A stretch of 64,000 bases of DNA. It comes from Paenibacillus arenosi. GTDB lineage: Bacteria > Bacillota > Bacilli > Paenibacillales > Paenibacillaceae. The position numbers and the translations under genes are program-made. The notes below the pieces were generated by a model. That model was not told the DNA's origin and searched no databases. It saw nothing but the letters and a program-made list of their open reading frames with translations. The stretch lies in the NCBI RefSeq assembly GCF_014841135.1, contig NZ_JACYTN010000012.1:57223-121222 (forward strand). Direction: 5' to 3'. Shown piece by piece: positions 18,300 through 26,852 of the stretch. Position 1 is the first letter of the stretch. Every line of letters begins with the position of its first letter.

Positions 18300-18866
18300 C
18301 CTTATCCGTTCAATTGAAGAAGAACTTGGATACAAACTCCCCTCTTCTTATATAGCCCTAATGAAACTGAAAACGACGGAGTACCGAAGAACACCTACTT
18401 AGGCCTTGTGAACGAAGAGGAATATGATACTTCTGAAGAGGACAAGACAAAAGCACTTTACAAAGTTGCTCACGGCAAATTTTCTCCGTTATTGGAGGAA
18501 CTTTGCTCGCGAGTAACAGAAGTTGATCAGATTGAGATGAAGATTCGCACAGTCTGTACAAAAATTGTTGAGGAAAAAGGTTATTTTTCCTTTCATGCCG
18601 ATGAGTTATCATATTTAATGTATGATGTGCAGTTTTGGCTGTACACCAGGTCCTATCCAGAAACGAATCGCGAGCAGTACCTTGCTGTTTATGAGAAGAT
18701 GATTGCCTTCGGTGGCGAATTTGGTCAGAGCGGCTACGCACCTAACAGTATTAGCGAATGGTTGGATCGGCGGATACAAGAAGGAAGAATCGTGCAAGAT
18801 CATGAGCAACTTCGGTTTACAGATCGGTTCACGGCCGAACTGATTAAAACGATTTCTGCCATCTGA
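18300..18866 (+). pseudogene. Broken paralogue of the TPR-SMI1/KNR4 protein
   Basis: Residues SIEEELGYKLPSSYIALMK, read from 18313 on, match the 40003-41388 protein. A one-base deletion after ALMK shifts frame to a stop at 18402, and about 300 bp present in the homologue are missing. From EEEYDTSEEDK to the end (18417-18866) the C-terminal domain is intact and can be read from Met at 18408, but without a convincing ribosome site. TPR region and most of the SMI1 domain are gone. The C-terminal piece could still be expressed; I judge it a relic. Confidence 0.78.
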
Positions 18867-18884
18867 GTAATATAGCCGTAACAG

Positions 18885-18933
18885 AAATACCACCTATTCC
18901 CTTCCATCTGTTGCAAGGAGATAGGTGGTATTT
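18885..18933. terminator. Bidirectional terminator
   Basis: AAATACCACCTAT / ATAGGTGGTATTT perfect arms, between the relic on plus and the convergent DUF-type gene on minus. Confidence 0.85.
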
Positions 18934-18965
18934 GTTTCTTATCCATGCCCTTTAAAAGGATACGT

Positions 18966-20645
18966 TTAAAGTTGTCCCAACAGCTCCTCCAAGCTTTCTT
19001 TTAGAGGCGAATCTGCTTTCTTGGCTGCTGCGCTCAGTTTCTTCACACTTCCGAAAATCCGGCACACAACCAGCTCGATTTCATAGACTTCTTTACCCTT
19101 TAGTGCCTCGACAAGTGCATCGGCAAGCTCAGGATGATCGATGGTCAGATTTTTGACCTGTCTTCCTTCTTCATTGCCTCCTAGCAAAATGGAGACAATC
19201 ACGGGCATATGCTCTGCCTTTACGCCATGGGCCTCAATAAATGCTTGCGCATAGCTATCCTGCACCATTTGATGCTCTGTATCCACCAATTCCATATAAC
19301 GGCATACTAACGGAAAATAAGCTTCGCTGTACAATCCGAGGCCAAATACAGCGTAAGTGCCCGGCATGACGGATTTTTCTCCCGGCTCCACATCGTTGTA
19401 CCACGCGAACTCTTCCATCGCGGTTTCCGCATATTCCGCAAGCTTAGGAAATAGGCTTGGGTAGCTGAGCGCATTGGCAAAAAACTGATGCAGCTTGGAC
19501 TTCGCCAGTTTTTTCAACGGTAGAAAATGTTTTTGACTACTTTTTAACTTTATATGGTAGCCTTTAGGGAAATCTTGTCGCAACAGTTGGATGATATAAT
19601 CAAGCGCTTCCCTGTAAGCCGTCTCTTCTTCAGAGAGGATTCGGATGTCGATCGTCTGCAAGACATCATTGTTTCGGGCCTCTATCTGTTCTCCTCGATA
19701 GGTACTCTCAAATTTTCCACTGCCTATTTTTAAATAGTCAGCTGCTTGTTTAGAACCTAGAATGACCGCCAGCTCTAGATACTTCTTCCGAGTATCCGGC
19801 TCGGTAAAGCCAATCTGCAAGGCTGCATAAAGAAAGAATTCCATTTCTTCTGCATCCAAAGGAGGATGATCCCCCTGTTCCTTCGCAACCCAATGGGACC
19901 CATAATCTTCAGAACGGCTAAAATACTGCGGTAAAAAATGCTCCTCAGACCATTCGCTGAAGGCTCTTGTATATTGAGTAATCCAATCATGTTTACGTTC
20001 TTGATTCGTCGTAAGCTTGTCGGAGAGCCGACGAATAAGAGGCTCAATCTCTTCAACTTTCTGCTGCATCATATCTGGATTGACCAAATGATAGGCAAAA
20101 AAGAATATATCCTTTTCTTTGGGCAGCACGGGCGGATCGGAAAAAATCTTCGTTTCGATAAATTGCTCCAAAGATTGTTGAAGTTGAATCCATTTAGGTT
20201 CATTAAGCAGCTTCTTTGTTAGCATGACCTTCGACTGCTCCCACTCGAATTCAAATACAACCTCAAACTTGTAATTAAAGAACCGAGGGCCCCATTCCTC
20301 TGAAAGAAATAATTGCTCCATACGTCCGCATAATGCAGGAAAAAACTGTTCGGTCAAAAGCTCATCAGTTAGCTCCGTAATATAGGAGCCGGCTTCCATT
20401 TTGTACGAGTCGTCACCCCAAGAAAATGGTTCATACACATCAATATGAATCTTCCCATTCGCCCATGCAAACTTACCCTTGCGCCACGCAACACGAACAT
20501 AGTCCTTAATACCTGCTTGCAAGCTGCTTCGATCTTTTAATTCATCAATCCTCTTTCTTTCTTTCGCATATATAGACATAACTTCCTGCCATACATCGTC
20601 CAAAAAAGCTTCAACAGCCTGATTCAACGGTTTCTCCCCTTTCAT
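18966..20645 (-). CDS. Large conserved hypothetical protein (possibly DUF6138)
   Basis: 559 residues, soluble, acidic, rich in helices; no signal peptide or membrane segment. I recall similar Paenibacillus proteins under DUF6138, but cannot verify it. The central region (KYLELAVILGSKQAADYLKIG) looks like a helical repeat. It starts at ATG after GAAAGGGGAGAAACC-type sequence context. It neighbours an ankyrin protein and SMI1-type remnants, families often found among immunity genes of polymorphic toxin loci, but no toxin is present. Function unknown. Confidence 0.6.
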   Translation of the reverse strand: MKGEKPLNQAVEAFLDDVWQEVMSIYAKERKRIDELKDRSSLQAGIKDYVRVAWRKGKFAWANGKIHIDVYEPFSWGDDSYKMEAGSYITELTDELLTEQFFPALCGRMEQLFLSEEWGPRFFNYKFEVVFEFEWEQSKVMLTKKLLNEPKWIQLQQSLEQFIETKIFSDPPVLPKEKDIFFFAYHLVNPDMMQQKVEEIEPLIRRLSDKLTTNQERKHDWITQYTRAFSEWSEEHFLPQYFSRSEDYGSHWVAKEQGDHPPLDAEEMEFFLYAALQIGFTEPDTRKKYLELAVILGSKQAADYLKIGSGKFESTYRGEQIEARNNDVLQTIDIRILSEEETAYREALDYIIQLLRQDFPKGYHIKLKSSQKHFLPLKKLAKSKLHQFFANALSYPSLFPKLAEYAETAMEEFAWYNDVEPGEKSVMPGTYAVFGLGLYSEAYFPLVCRYMELVDTEHQMVQDSYAQAFIEAHGVKAEHMPVIVSILLGGNEEGRQVKNLTIDHPELADALVEALKGKEVYEIELVVCRIFGSVKKLSAAAKKADSPLKESLEELLGQL

Positions 20646-20727
20646 AGGTGCAAAGCGCTGCCGTCCGTTTTATTGTTCTACATTGCTGTATGTGCTGCTT
20701 GCAGCGCGGTTCTCCCCGCAGTAAAGA

Positions 20728-21420
20728 TTAGGACAATCTTGCATTTATCCTTAAGGCAAGCTCTTGCCAACGCAACCCCGCTACTGTTTCCTTGAGCTCC
20801 GAATCGTCCTTCTCCAACCAGTAATCACCTTCTAGCAGCTCGTACATGTCAAGCAGTGTAATCTCGGAAATGGCCGAGTTCTCGAAGGCTGACATCATTG
20901 GTTCGGGACCGTCATCCCAGTTATACCGATTCACAATCGCATGCAGCAGAACCGAGGAATGCAAGCGACCGATTTTTTCGCACACTTTTTTTAGAGACTC
21001 CTCATATAAAATCTCATCTACGATCTCTTGTTCCTGTGCCGTCAAAGTTAGGCGAATCGCCCCCTCCGTCTCAAGCAGCAAATCGGCCATTTTGGTATCG
21101 CTGCGTGCTGCATTCCAAGCCGTCGCTAAAATACCACGCGTCGAATTAAGCTCCGCACCTGCTTCGATTAATTTATGAATCGCATCGGTCTGCTTGAATT
21201 TAACTGCCTTTTTAAGTGCTGTATCTCCAAGCTTATCCTCTAAATCAAGCGCTGCCCCCTGTTCGATTAACAGTTCAATCGCTTGGATAGGCATTCGATT
21301 GGTTAAAAATAGCATGAGAGGCGTTCTTCCCCGCTCGTCCTGTTCATTCACATTTAGCTTGGTTAGAGCTTTGCTAATCTCTTCTAGGTCCCTCATCTTG
21401 CTGACTTCTTTCCAATCCAC
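20728..21420 (-). CDS. Ankyrin-repeat protein with DUF4274-like C-terminus
   Basis: 230 residues. Two clear ankyrin units (about 25-95: NEQDERGRTPLMLFLT; LEDKLGDTALKKAVKF) and a weaker third, then a C-terminal domain where LHSSVLLHAIVNRYNWDDG followed by SAISEITLLDMYELLEGD resembles DUF4274. Such proteins are frequent in toxin/immunity islands and probably bind a partner protein. Cytoplasmic; no signal peptide. It is preceded on the minus strand by two small unknown genes in the same direction, possibly co-transcribed. Confidence 0.75.
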   Translation of the reverse strand: MDWKEVSKMRDLEEISKALTKLNVNEQDERGRTPLMLFLTNRMPIQAIELLIEQGAALDLEDKLGDTALKKAVKFKQTDAIHKLIEAGAELNSTRGILATAWNAARSDTKMADLLLETEGAIRLTLTAQEQEIVDEILYEESLKKVCEKIGRLHSSVLLHAIVNRYNWDDGPEPMMSAFENSAISEITLLDMYELLEGDYWLEKDDSELKETVAGLRWQELALRINARLS

Positions 21421-21490
21421 AAAAAGTCGACCTCCGTTATCAATCTAGTATTTCTTGAACAATTGTATATGTATTTGATCTGAACTACGT

Positions 21491-21850
21491 TCAGCTTGGA
21501 AATTTTCCTTGAAGATAGGACTTCCACAGGTCATAAATAAATGGAATATCGATCTTGTTATCAACTGCTTTGGCAATAAGACCAAAATCATCCGACGTAT
21601 ATCCTGCCAATTCTGGATTATTCGTAATCCGAAACGTTTGCTTGAACGCAAATTCCCTAATATCTCGAATCATCTCCTGTTCATCGGGAACGAGATGATT
21701 TAATTTTTCATAACTCAAACGCCATACATTATCAAATTCAGCAGCATCTCTTGCATCTAACTCTGCGTCCCAATCTACTTCTTTATCGAAAACATTTTCA
21801 AAGAAGCCGTCTGTGCGGATGATTGCGAAAATTTCATTTATTGTTGTCAA
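21491..21850 (-). CDS. Small hypothetical protein
   Basis: 119 residues when started at TTG (21850), which has AGAGGAGGGG just upstream; the upstream ATG at 21886 has no such site and would be cut by it. The sequence (TTINEIFAIIRTDGFF ... IYDLWKSYLQGKFP) is acidic and helical. I do not recognise the family. Its position between the ankyrin gene and another unknown gene suggests membership of the same immunity-like cluster. Confidence 0.65.
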   Translation of the reverse strand: MTTINEIFAIIRTDGFFENVFDKEVDWDAELDARDAAEFDNVWRLSYEKLNHLVPDEQEMIRDIREFAFKQTFRITNNPELAGYTSDDFGLIAKAVDNKIDIPFIYDLWKSYLQGKFPS

Positions 21851-21934
21851 TGGACCCCCTCCTCTTGAGTTGTATTCGTCCCTCATTACTATTTTAGTTA
21901 TGCGCTCTTACCGTTGCAGCTCCACATTCAGGAA

Positions 21935-22732
21935 CTACAAATATTCCCCAAAGTAGTCTTTCAACCTATCCGCACAGTACCGATCCTCGCCTCTCCAGGT
22001 TGCCATTGAGACAAAGTCAGTTCCACGTCCACGCTCTTTACGGTAATCATTCTGGGACTGTAACAGACCAGCGTAGCCCCATATTTCCATCACGCGATCT
22101 CGTTCATGCTGGTTGCTAGGAAAAATTTCTTTCCAGCGCTTCTCTAACTGTCGGGCTGCATCCTTTTCCTCGCATGCCTCTACGGCTTCGATCATTTGCT
22201 TGAGAATATCAATATCTTCGCTTCTAACCTCAAACTCCGCTTCCTGACTAAGTAGATTCAAGTCCATCATACAATAGAGCAGCCAGTTCAAACGGACGCC
22301 GCCCCATTTGATTCGCTCAAAGTTAAGTACATTCAGATCCTCATCATCATAATGTTCCTTCGCCACCAGTTTATTGTCATTGCAATCGCCACAAGCACAG
22401 TAGTTTATTTGTTCTGCCGCCCGTTCTGCGAAAGTATGTATCGGTAATTGATGTGTCAAGGCAAAGCTGGACAGGGCGCTTCGTAAATAAACCTTGCGCG
22501 TGGATAAACTGTGTAGAAAGGCACGAACTACTATTTCTTTTGTTATTTTTCGCTCGTGCAGTTCTCTTAATGCCAGCACGCATTCCTCATGTGATAGCGT
22601 TATTGGATCGAACATTAACCCTTTGCTTTTCGCATATTGAAAGTCTTCATCCGTGTAAGAGTAACCGCCTGACCTCCATCCGCCAGAGCTCCAGAACGTG
22701 TTGATCAATATTTTTTTTGCTTTAGCATCCAT
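21935..22732 (-). CDS. Hypothetical protein with a CxCxxC cluster
   Basis: 265 residues, no membrane segments. CACGDC (residues about 111-116) could bind a metal or form a disulfide. A region ALRELHERKITKEIVVRAF looks helical. No family recognised. First gene of the minus-strand cluster that continues to 18966; the gap to the next gene is 84 bp. Real coding sequence is supported by length, start context and codon use like its neighbours. Confidence 0.68.
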   Translation of the reverse strand: MDAKAKKILINTFWSSGGWRSGGYSYTDEDFQYAKSKGLMFDPITLSHEECVLALRELHERKITKEIVVRAFLHSLSTRKVYLRSALSSFALTHQLPIHTFAERAAEQINYCACGDCNDNKLVAKEHYDDEDLNVLNFERIKWGGVRLNWLLYCMMDLNLLSQEAEFEVRSEDIDILKQMIEAVEACEEKDAARQLEKRWKEIFPSNQHERDRVMEIWGYAGLLQSQNDYRKERGRGTDFVSMATWRGEDRYCADRLKDYFGEYL

Positions 22733-22915
22733 TGCAATTCGACTCCTACTATTGAAATGTATTGTCTATCTTTTATGATACACTTGCAAAGCTATACGGT
22801 GACAGAGACGAATTTCACAAAAAAGATGAACAATTGCACACTTTATCAAAAAAATGCTAGTTCATCTCCACGTTACAAATAATTTTAATAGCTGAATGAA
22901 ATATATCGAATACAA

Positions 22916-22950
22916 AGAAGCCCTGCACCATTAAGTAGGCAGGGCTTCTT
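22916..22950. terminator. Strong symmetric terminator
   Basis: AAGAAGCCCTGC / GCAGGGCTTCTT, 12-bp perfect stem with an 11-nt loop. Confidence 0.88.
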
Positions 22951-22976
22951 TACGACGTATCCGTTCCTTTCTAGTT

Positions 22977-23235
22977 GCCTATTCTCTTAATGCTTTTTTA
23001 AACTTTTGATCCAAATCAGCGTTAATAGGATCCCTCGGCAAATGTATATTCTCCTAACCGTGTTGTTGGACGCTTTAGAAACTCTCCTTATTAAAGTGCC
23101 AACCTTTTGCATATACGATTCGTTCGTATGGTGCTAATTCCTAACGGGTCCGTACCAAATCACTTCTGGACCTGAATGTTTTGTCTTTTTGTTATTTATG
23201 TACGCGCTATAAATATTATCTGGATTTTTTCATCC
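22977..23235 (-). pseudogene. Fragment of an M56 (BlaR1-type) receptor gene
   Basis: Closely matches 49745-50010 in the sensor domain of the receptor at 49438-51318: shared stretches include GTTGTTGGACG, CCTTTTGCATATACGA, CGGGTCCGTACCAAATCACT and TTTTTGTTATTTATGTAC. Several indels break the frame. No start, no membrane or protease part. It ends exactly where the worn distal repeat region of array 4 begins. Confidence 0.82.
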
Positions 23236-23311
23236 TGCGATGATTCTTGTTCTATTATCTGTTTAGGATGTGACCATATACGTCAACGTTCTCGCCCTGC
23301 GTGTCAAGGGT

Positions 23312-23891
23312 GTTTCAATCCACACATCCATGTAGGATGCGACTTGAAGAGCAAAACAAAATTGATGAGCAACAGATGCTTGTTTCAATCCACGCATCCA
23401 TGTAGGATCCGACCCAATTTAAGAGCTTCCTACCCGCATACGGAGGGTGTGTTTCAATCCACGCATCCATGTAGGATGCGACGATTACATTAAAGCAAAT
23501 GAATACCTACATCGATGTTTCAATCCACGCATCCATGTAGGATGCGACTCTGTATCTACTCAATTCCGTTTAGAATCTTATTTGTTTCAATCCACGCATC
23601 CATGTAGGATGCGACTCCAGTCAATGCTCAAATACAGCGTCCAATGGACTTAGGGTTTCAATCCACGCATCCATGTAGGATGCGACCTGTGCTTGGTTGC
23701 TCTGTCACGACTGGGCCGACCATAGTTTCAATCCACGCATCCATGTAGGATGCGACACCGCTCGTTTCAAGGTCTATGAGCAATCGAATCTGGTTTCAAT
23801 CCACGCATCCATGTAGGATGCGACGTGGCGATGCATTTAGCCGCGCCTCTTCTAGTTGTGTTTCAATCCACGCATCCATGTAGGATGCGAC
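23312..23891 (-). CRISPR. CRISPR array 4 (9 repeats, 8 spacers, plus worn terminal repeat)
   Basis: Repeats start at 23312, 23382, 23451, 23517, 23584, 23655, 23725, 23793 and 23860; spacers are 34-39 bp. The two leftmost carry point changes (ACACATCC; GGATCCGAC), and a worn repeat ends at 23274, as expected of the leader-distal end. The longest array in the window. Confidence 0.97.
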
Positions 23892-24090
23892 AGCGAATTT
23901 CCAGCGAAAGAAGAACGATCGTTCCCCTTTCACTGGAAACAGTCAAATAAAAAGTACATTTATCACCAAAACAAAAAGAACGCACGACATTTTAAAGTAA
24001 ATAAATAGAAAATAATTGGTGCGAATGTCCCGGGGATTTCATGTGCACTTCACATTCGCACCACTAAATAAAGAGATCGCTTATACTATC
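23892..24090 (-). promoter_or_regulatory. Leader of CRISPR array 4
   Basis: Stem TTTCCAGCGAAAG (23898-23910) / CTTTCACTGGAAA (23927-23939) with the palindrome GAACGATCGTTC in its loop, then inverted repeat TGGTGCGAATGT/ACATTCGCACCA at 24017-24063. On the minus strand GGTGATAAATG may be a -10 region about 60 bp before the first repeat. Confidence 0.78.
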
Positions 24091-24094
24091 AACA

Positions 24095-24637
24095 CTATGC
24101 ATCAGATCGTAACTTCGAATACATAGTAAGGTCATTAAATATACCATTTATTTTTTCATACTGTCTTAATGTTCCCTCAAATGTAAAGTTTAACTTCTGC
24201 AAGACCTTTGCCGAGTTAACATTCTCCGGTTCTACTTTGGCTTCTATTCGATTAAGTTCTAGCGTTGAGAAACCGTAATTTAGCAAAGATTGAATCGCTT
24301 CCGTGGCGTATCCTCTACCCCATGATGTTTTAGCAATGTCATAACCGATTTCCGCCTTGGCATGTTCAAAATCCAAGTAATTGAAGCCACAAGAACCTAT
24401 AATTTCATTCGATCCTTTTTCAATAATTGAGTACCGAATGGCTTTGTTGTCTTGAGAAAGTTCATCTAGAAGTTTAATTAGATCTTTCGCTTGACGCTCC
24501 TCAGTAAAACTACTCACATTCATAAATTCGGTGACATCCGGATCAGACCAAATTTTAAATAAGCTCGGCGAATCCGACACATTCATTTTCCTCATGTACA
24601 AGCGTTCCATGTGTAGCTCCGTATTCCAAGTAATCAA
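24095..24637 (-). CDS. GNAT family N-acetyltransferase (RimJ-like)
   Basis: 180 residues from a TTG start with GGAGGTAAAAATA before it; an upstream ATG overlaps the ribosome site itself. GNAT features: SWGRGYATEAIQSLL (acetyl-CoA binding loop) and LNRIEAKVEPENVNSAKVLQKLNF (motif B), typical of the RimJ/RimL subgroup that acetylates protein N-termini or amino groups of small molecules. Substrate unknown. It lies immediately upstream of the leader of array 4, in the same direction. A broken copy sits in the same position beside array 3. Confidence 0.88.
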   Translation of the reverse strand: MITWNTELHMERLYMRKMNVSDSPSLFKIWSDPDVTEFMNVSSFTEERQAKDLIKLLDELSQDNKAIRYSIIEKGSNEIIGSCGFNYLDFEHAKAEIGYDIAKTSWGRGYATEAIQSLLNYGFSTLELNRIEAKVEPENVNSAKVLQKLNFTFEGTLRQYEKINGIFNDLTMYSKLRSDA

Positions 24638-24874
24638 TATTTTTACCTCCATTTTATAGTTGAAATAGTTGGTTTTAAAATATTGACCATCTGCGCATAG
24701 TTCAGTCCCTTCATACTAAAAGATAGTACCATTATACAAGGAAATACAAACTTTATCTATCACATTTATCCATAATGTGGATTTTTAAGTGTTCGCTAAT
24801 TACGATTCTCGCTACCGAATAGGATCTCTTCTTATGGTATATTTAAATATAATGGAATCGTATATGTATCTAAT

Positions 24875-24908
24875 AAAAATGGCTGCCTACAGATGTGGCA
24901 GCCATTTT
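24875..24908. terminator. Bidirectional terminator
   Basis: AAAATGGCTGCC / GGCAGCCATTTT with T tract. It terminates the minus-strand gene ending at 24915. Confidence 0.85.
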
Positions 24909-24914
24909 GAATAA

Positions 24915-25244
24915 TTAAAAACAAGTAAAGGAAACAATTTGTCTTAAGTCAACGCCAAAGAACATCCATCTTCCGCGGAAAAACCTAAATCCTGATACTG
25001 AAGTGCGTCCTACAAAGGTTGGGAAGAACCAAAAGCTATCTCCATTTCTCAACCAAACGTACGTATTCCGAAACAAACAGCGGGAAATAGCTCCAGGATC
25101 AATAGCAAGTGGAGACATTTGAGGAACAAATGGTGGGGGTGGAGCTGCTGGTACCTGTTGACCGGGTCCTTGAGGTCCCTGACCTGGACCTGGCGGTGGT
25201 GGCATCATCGGTCCAGATGGTCCTGGCAATGGTACAAACGCCAA
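24915..25244 (-). CDS. Proline/glycine-rich small protein with conserved aromatic C-terminus
   Basis: 109 residues from TTG at 25244 with AAAGGAGTG eight bases upstream; longer starts have no such site. Residues 5-50 are Pro/Gly/Gln rich. The C-terminal part (CLFRNTYVWLRNGDSFWFFPTFVGRTSVSGFR and a final SFTC) matches a family common in Bacillus and Paenibacillus, often mislabelled 'transporter'; no membrane span is evident. A spore-surface or envelope role is possible but not shown. Confidence 0.72.
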   Translation of the reverse strand: MAFVPLPGPSGPMMPPPPGPGQGPQGPGQQVPAAPPPPFVPQMSPLAIDPGAISRCLFRNTYVWLRNGDSFWFFPTFVGRTSVSGFRFFRGRWMFFGVDLRQIVSFTCF

Positions 25245-25428
25245 TGGATTCACTCCTTTTACAAGTAGGCTAAAACAATGTATGTTGGAGTGAATGCATT
25301 GGATTGGACGAATACCTATAATCCCCGTTAATAGAAAATAACACAATTAATCGATCACGAATGTTTTATCGAGAAGATAATTAAAGAAGAAATTTTTATA
25401 CTAAGATACAAGATTGGAGTAGATACAA

Positions 25429-25815
25429 ATGAAACCAAAAGTTAGTATCATTACACTTGCAGTAGACAACCTAGAGCGCGCATTATCTTTTTACAGGGAT
25501 GGACTAGGATTAACTGATATTACAATGGGTGGTGAACATATCCTATTTCAATTAGAAGGACATTTATCGTTGGTGCTTTATTTACGTAGTGAATTCGATA
25601 ACACAGCTAATCAATCGAGCTCATCCCCAAGATTCTCTTCAATTAGTCTTAGTCATCAAGCTGATAGTAAAGAAGAAGTTGACTCCATCTTGACTGAGGC
25701 CAAAGCTGCTGGAGGAACAATTTCTGCGGAGCCGATGGAGTATGATTGGGGCTACACAGGACACTTTAAAGACCTTGATGGGCATCTATGGGAAGTTGTG
25801 TATTTTAAAGTTTAA
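25429..25815 (+). CDS. VOC (glyoxalase/bleomycin-resistance fold) protein
   Basis: 128 residues. ITLAVDNLERALSFYRDGLGL is the standard opening strand-helix of a VOC module; GHFKDLDGHLWEVVYF is the closing metal-site strand with Glu. VOC proteins bind metals or antibiotics, or act as lyases or dioxygenases. RBS is GGAG at 10 bp. Monocistronic; followed by a terminator hairpin. Confidence 0.85.
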   Translation: MKPKVSIITLAVDNLERALSFYRDGLGLTDITMGGEHILFQLEGHLSLVLYLRSEFDNTANQSSSSPRFSSISLSHQADSKEEVDSILTEAKAAGGTISAEPMEYDWGYTGHFKDLDGHLWEVVYFKV

Positions 25816-25837
25816 TATAGAAAAATACGAAAAATGC

Positions 25838-25875
25838 AAAAAAGTCGATCCCTTATACAGGAAATCGACTTTTTT
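25838..25875 (+). terminator. Terminator of the VOC gene
   Basis: AAAAAAGTCGAT / ATCGACTTTTTT with U tract. Confidence 0.8.
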
Positions 25876-25946
25876 AGTTTGAATGCTCATGCTAGGTTGT
25901 TTATAAATAATTGCATGCAGATCAATTGTTTTACTTCATTACTCCT

Positions 25947-26852
25947 CTATTTTCGTACATCCTTACGCTTCTCACCTTCAATTGCAACAATCACTTTATT
26001 TTTGTTTTCAGGTTGTGTTCTGTCAATCCGCCCAAGCTTTGTCTCTACACCAGCATTATTAATCTTTCCATACTCTGTCGTGTCAAGCATTAATTGATCG
26101 ATAAAGTAAACAGAACTTCCAAACGCTGCAGGTTTCTTACCCCACTCTCGTTTCTTAGCGCCCGGAGTGTCGTACTTATCTTCCGCCCACTTTACTTCAG
26201 CAAAACCATGTTCACTGATTTCAATATATTCCCTCAGATCTCTATGCTCTTCGATGAAACGCAAAGCTTCACCTTCAGGGAAAACATAACGGCTGGTGAA
26301 CCCTTCCCCTTCTCTCTTTAATGCGTCCTTCTCGTATATAACTGGTAACGAAATAGCAATCTGCCGCGCTTCTGATAGCTCCCCTTCCATTAGCGTCTTC
26401 ATTTGCATGACACGTGAAGGAGTTTGCACGACCGTACTTTTGCTCTGCTTATGATAGAAGATGCTACCACCGAGCTGTTCTGACAGAAAACGAAGTGGTA
26501 CATAGGTACGTCCATTGCGAATCGTTACTGGAACATCCAACGTTTTTTTAGTTCCGTTAACCAATGCTTCTTTCTGACCAGCTGTAATCCGGATGTCAAT
26601 TGTTTTCGCTTTATTCGTAATGCTTATCGTTTTCGTATGTTTATCATAGGAATAATTTGTCCAAGTCGGATCATTGAATGCCACCAATTGTACTAACGTG
26701 CGGCCCTCCAATGTCAAGACATCACTTTGCCATATGCCATCTATGAACACTTGTGGAGAAGTATGTAAACCCGATGCTTGTACATTGGTTCCTGCTGAAA
26801 TAGCCCCCCATACAAGGGCTGCTGCCATCATGCCTAGAAGCTTTCTCTTCAT
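25947..26852 (-). CDS. Secreted stalk-domain protein (copper amine oxidase N-terminal-like)
   Basis: 301 residues. A signal peptide (MKRKLLGMMAAALVWGAISAG...A) is followed by a Paenibacillus-type stalk domain: VNGTKKTLDVPVTIRNGRTYVPLRFLSEQLGG (about 90-122). The rest is a charged domain of unknown function with SRYVFPEGEALRF. Stalk domains are common in secreted Paenibacillus proteins that bind the cell wall or other proteins. It is exported, without catalytic residues that I can identify. Confidence 0.82.
   Translation of the reverse strand: MKRKLLGMMAAALVWGAISAGTNVQASGLHTSPQVFIDGIWQSDVLTLEGRTLVQLVAFNDPTWTNYSYDKHTKTISITNKAKTIDIRITAGQKEALVNGTKKTLDVPVTIRNGRTYVPLRFLSEQLGGSIFYHKQSKSTVVQTPSRVMQMKTLMEGELSEARQIAISLPVIYEKDALKREGEGFTSRYVFPEGEALRFIEEHRDLREYIEISEHGFAEVKWAEDKYDTPGAKKREWGKKPAAFGSSVYFIDQLMLDTTEYGKINNAGVETKLGRIDRTQPENKNKVIVAIEGEKRKDVRK

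Noticed and set aside
23757..23792. GTTTCAA within a spacer of array 4, perhaps a partial repeat
   Set aside because: Only seven bases match and the flanks do not; the true repeats before and after have normal spacing.
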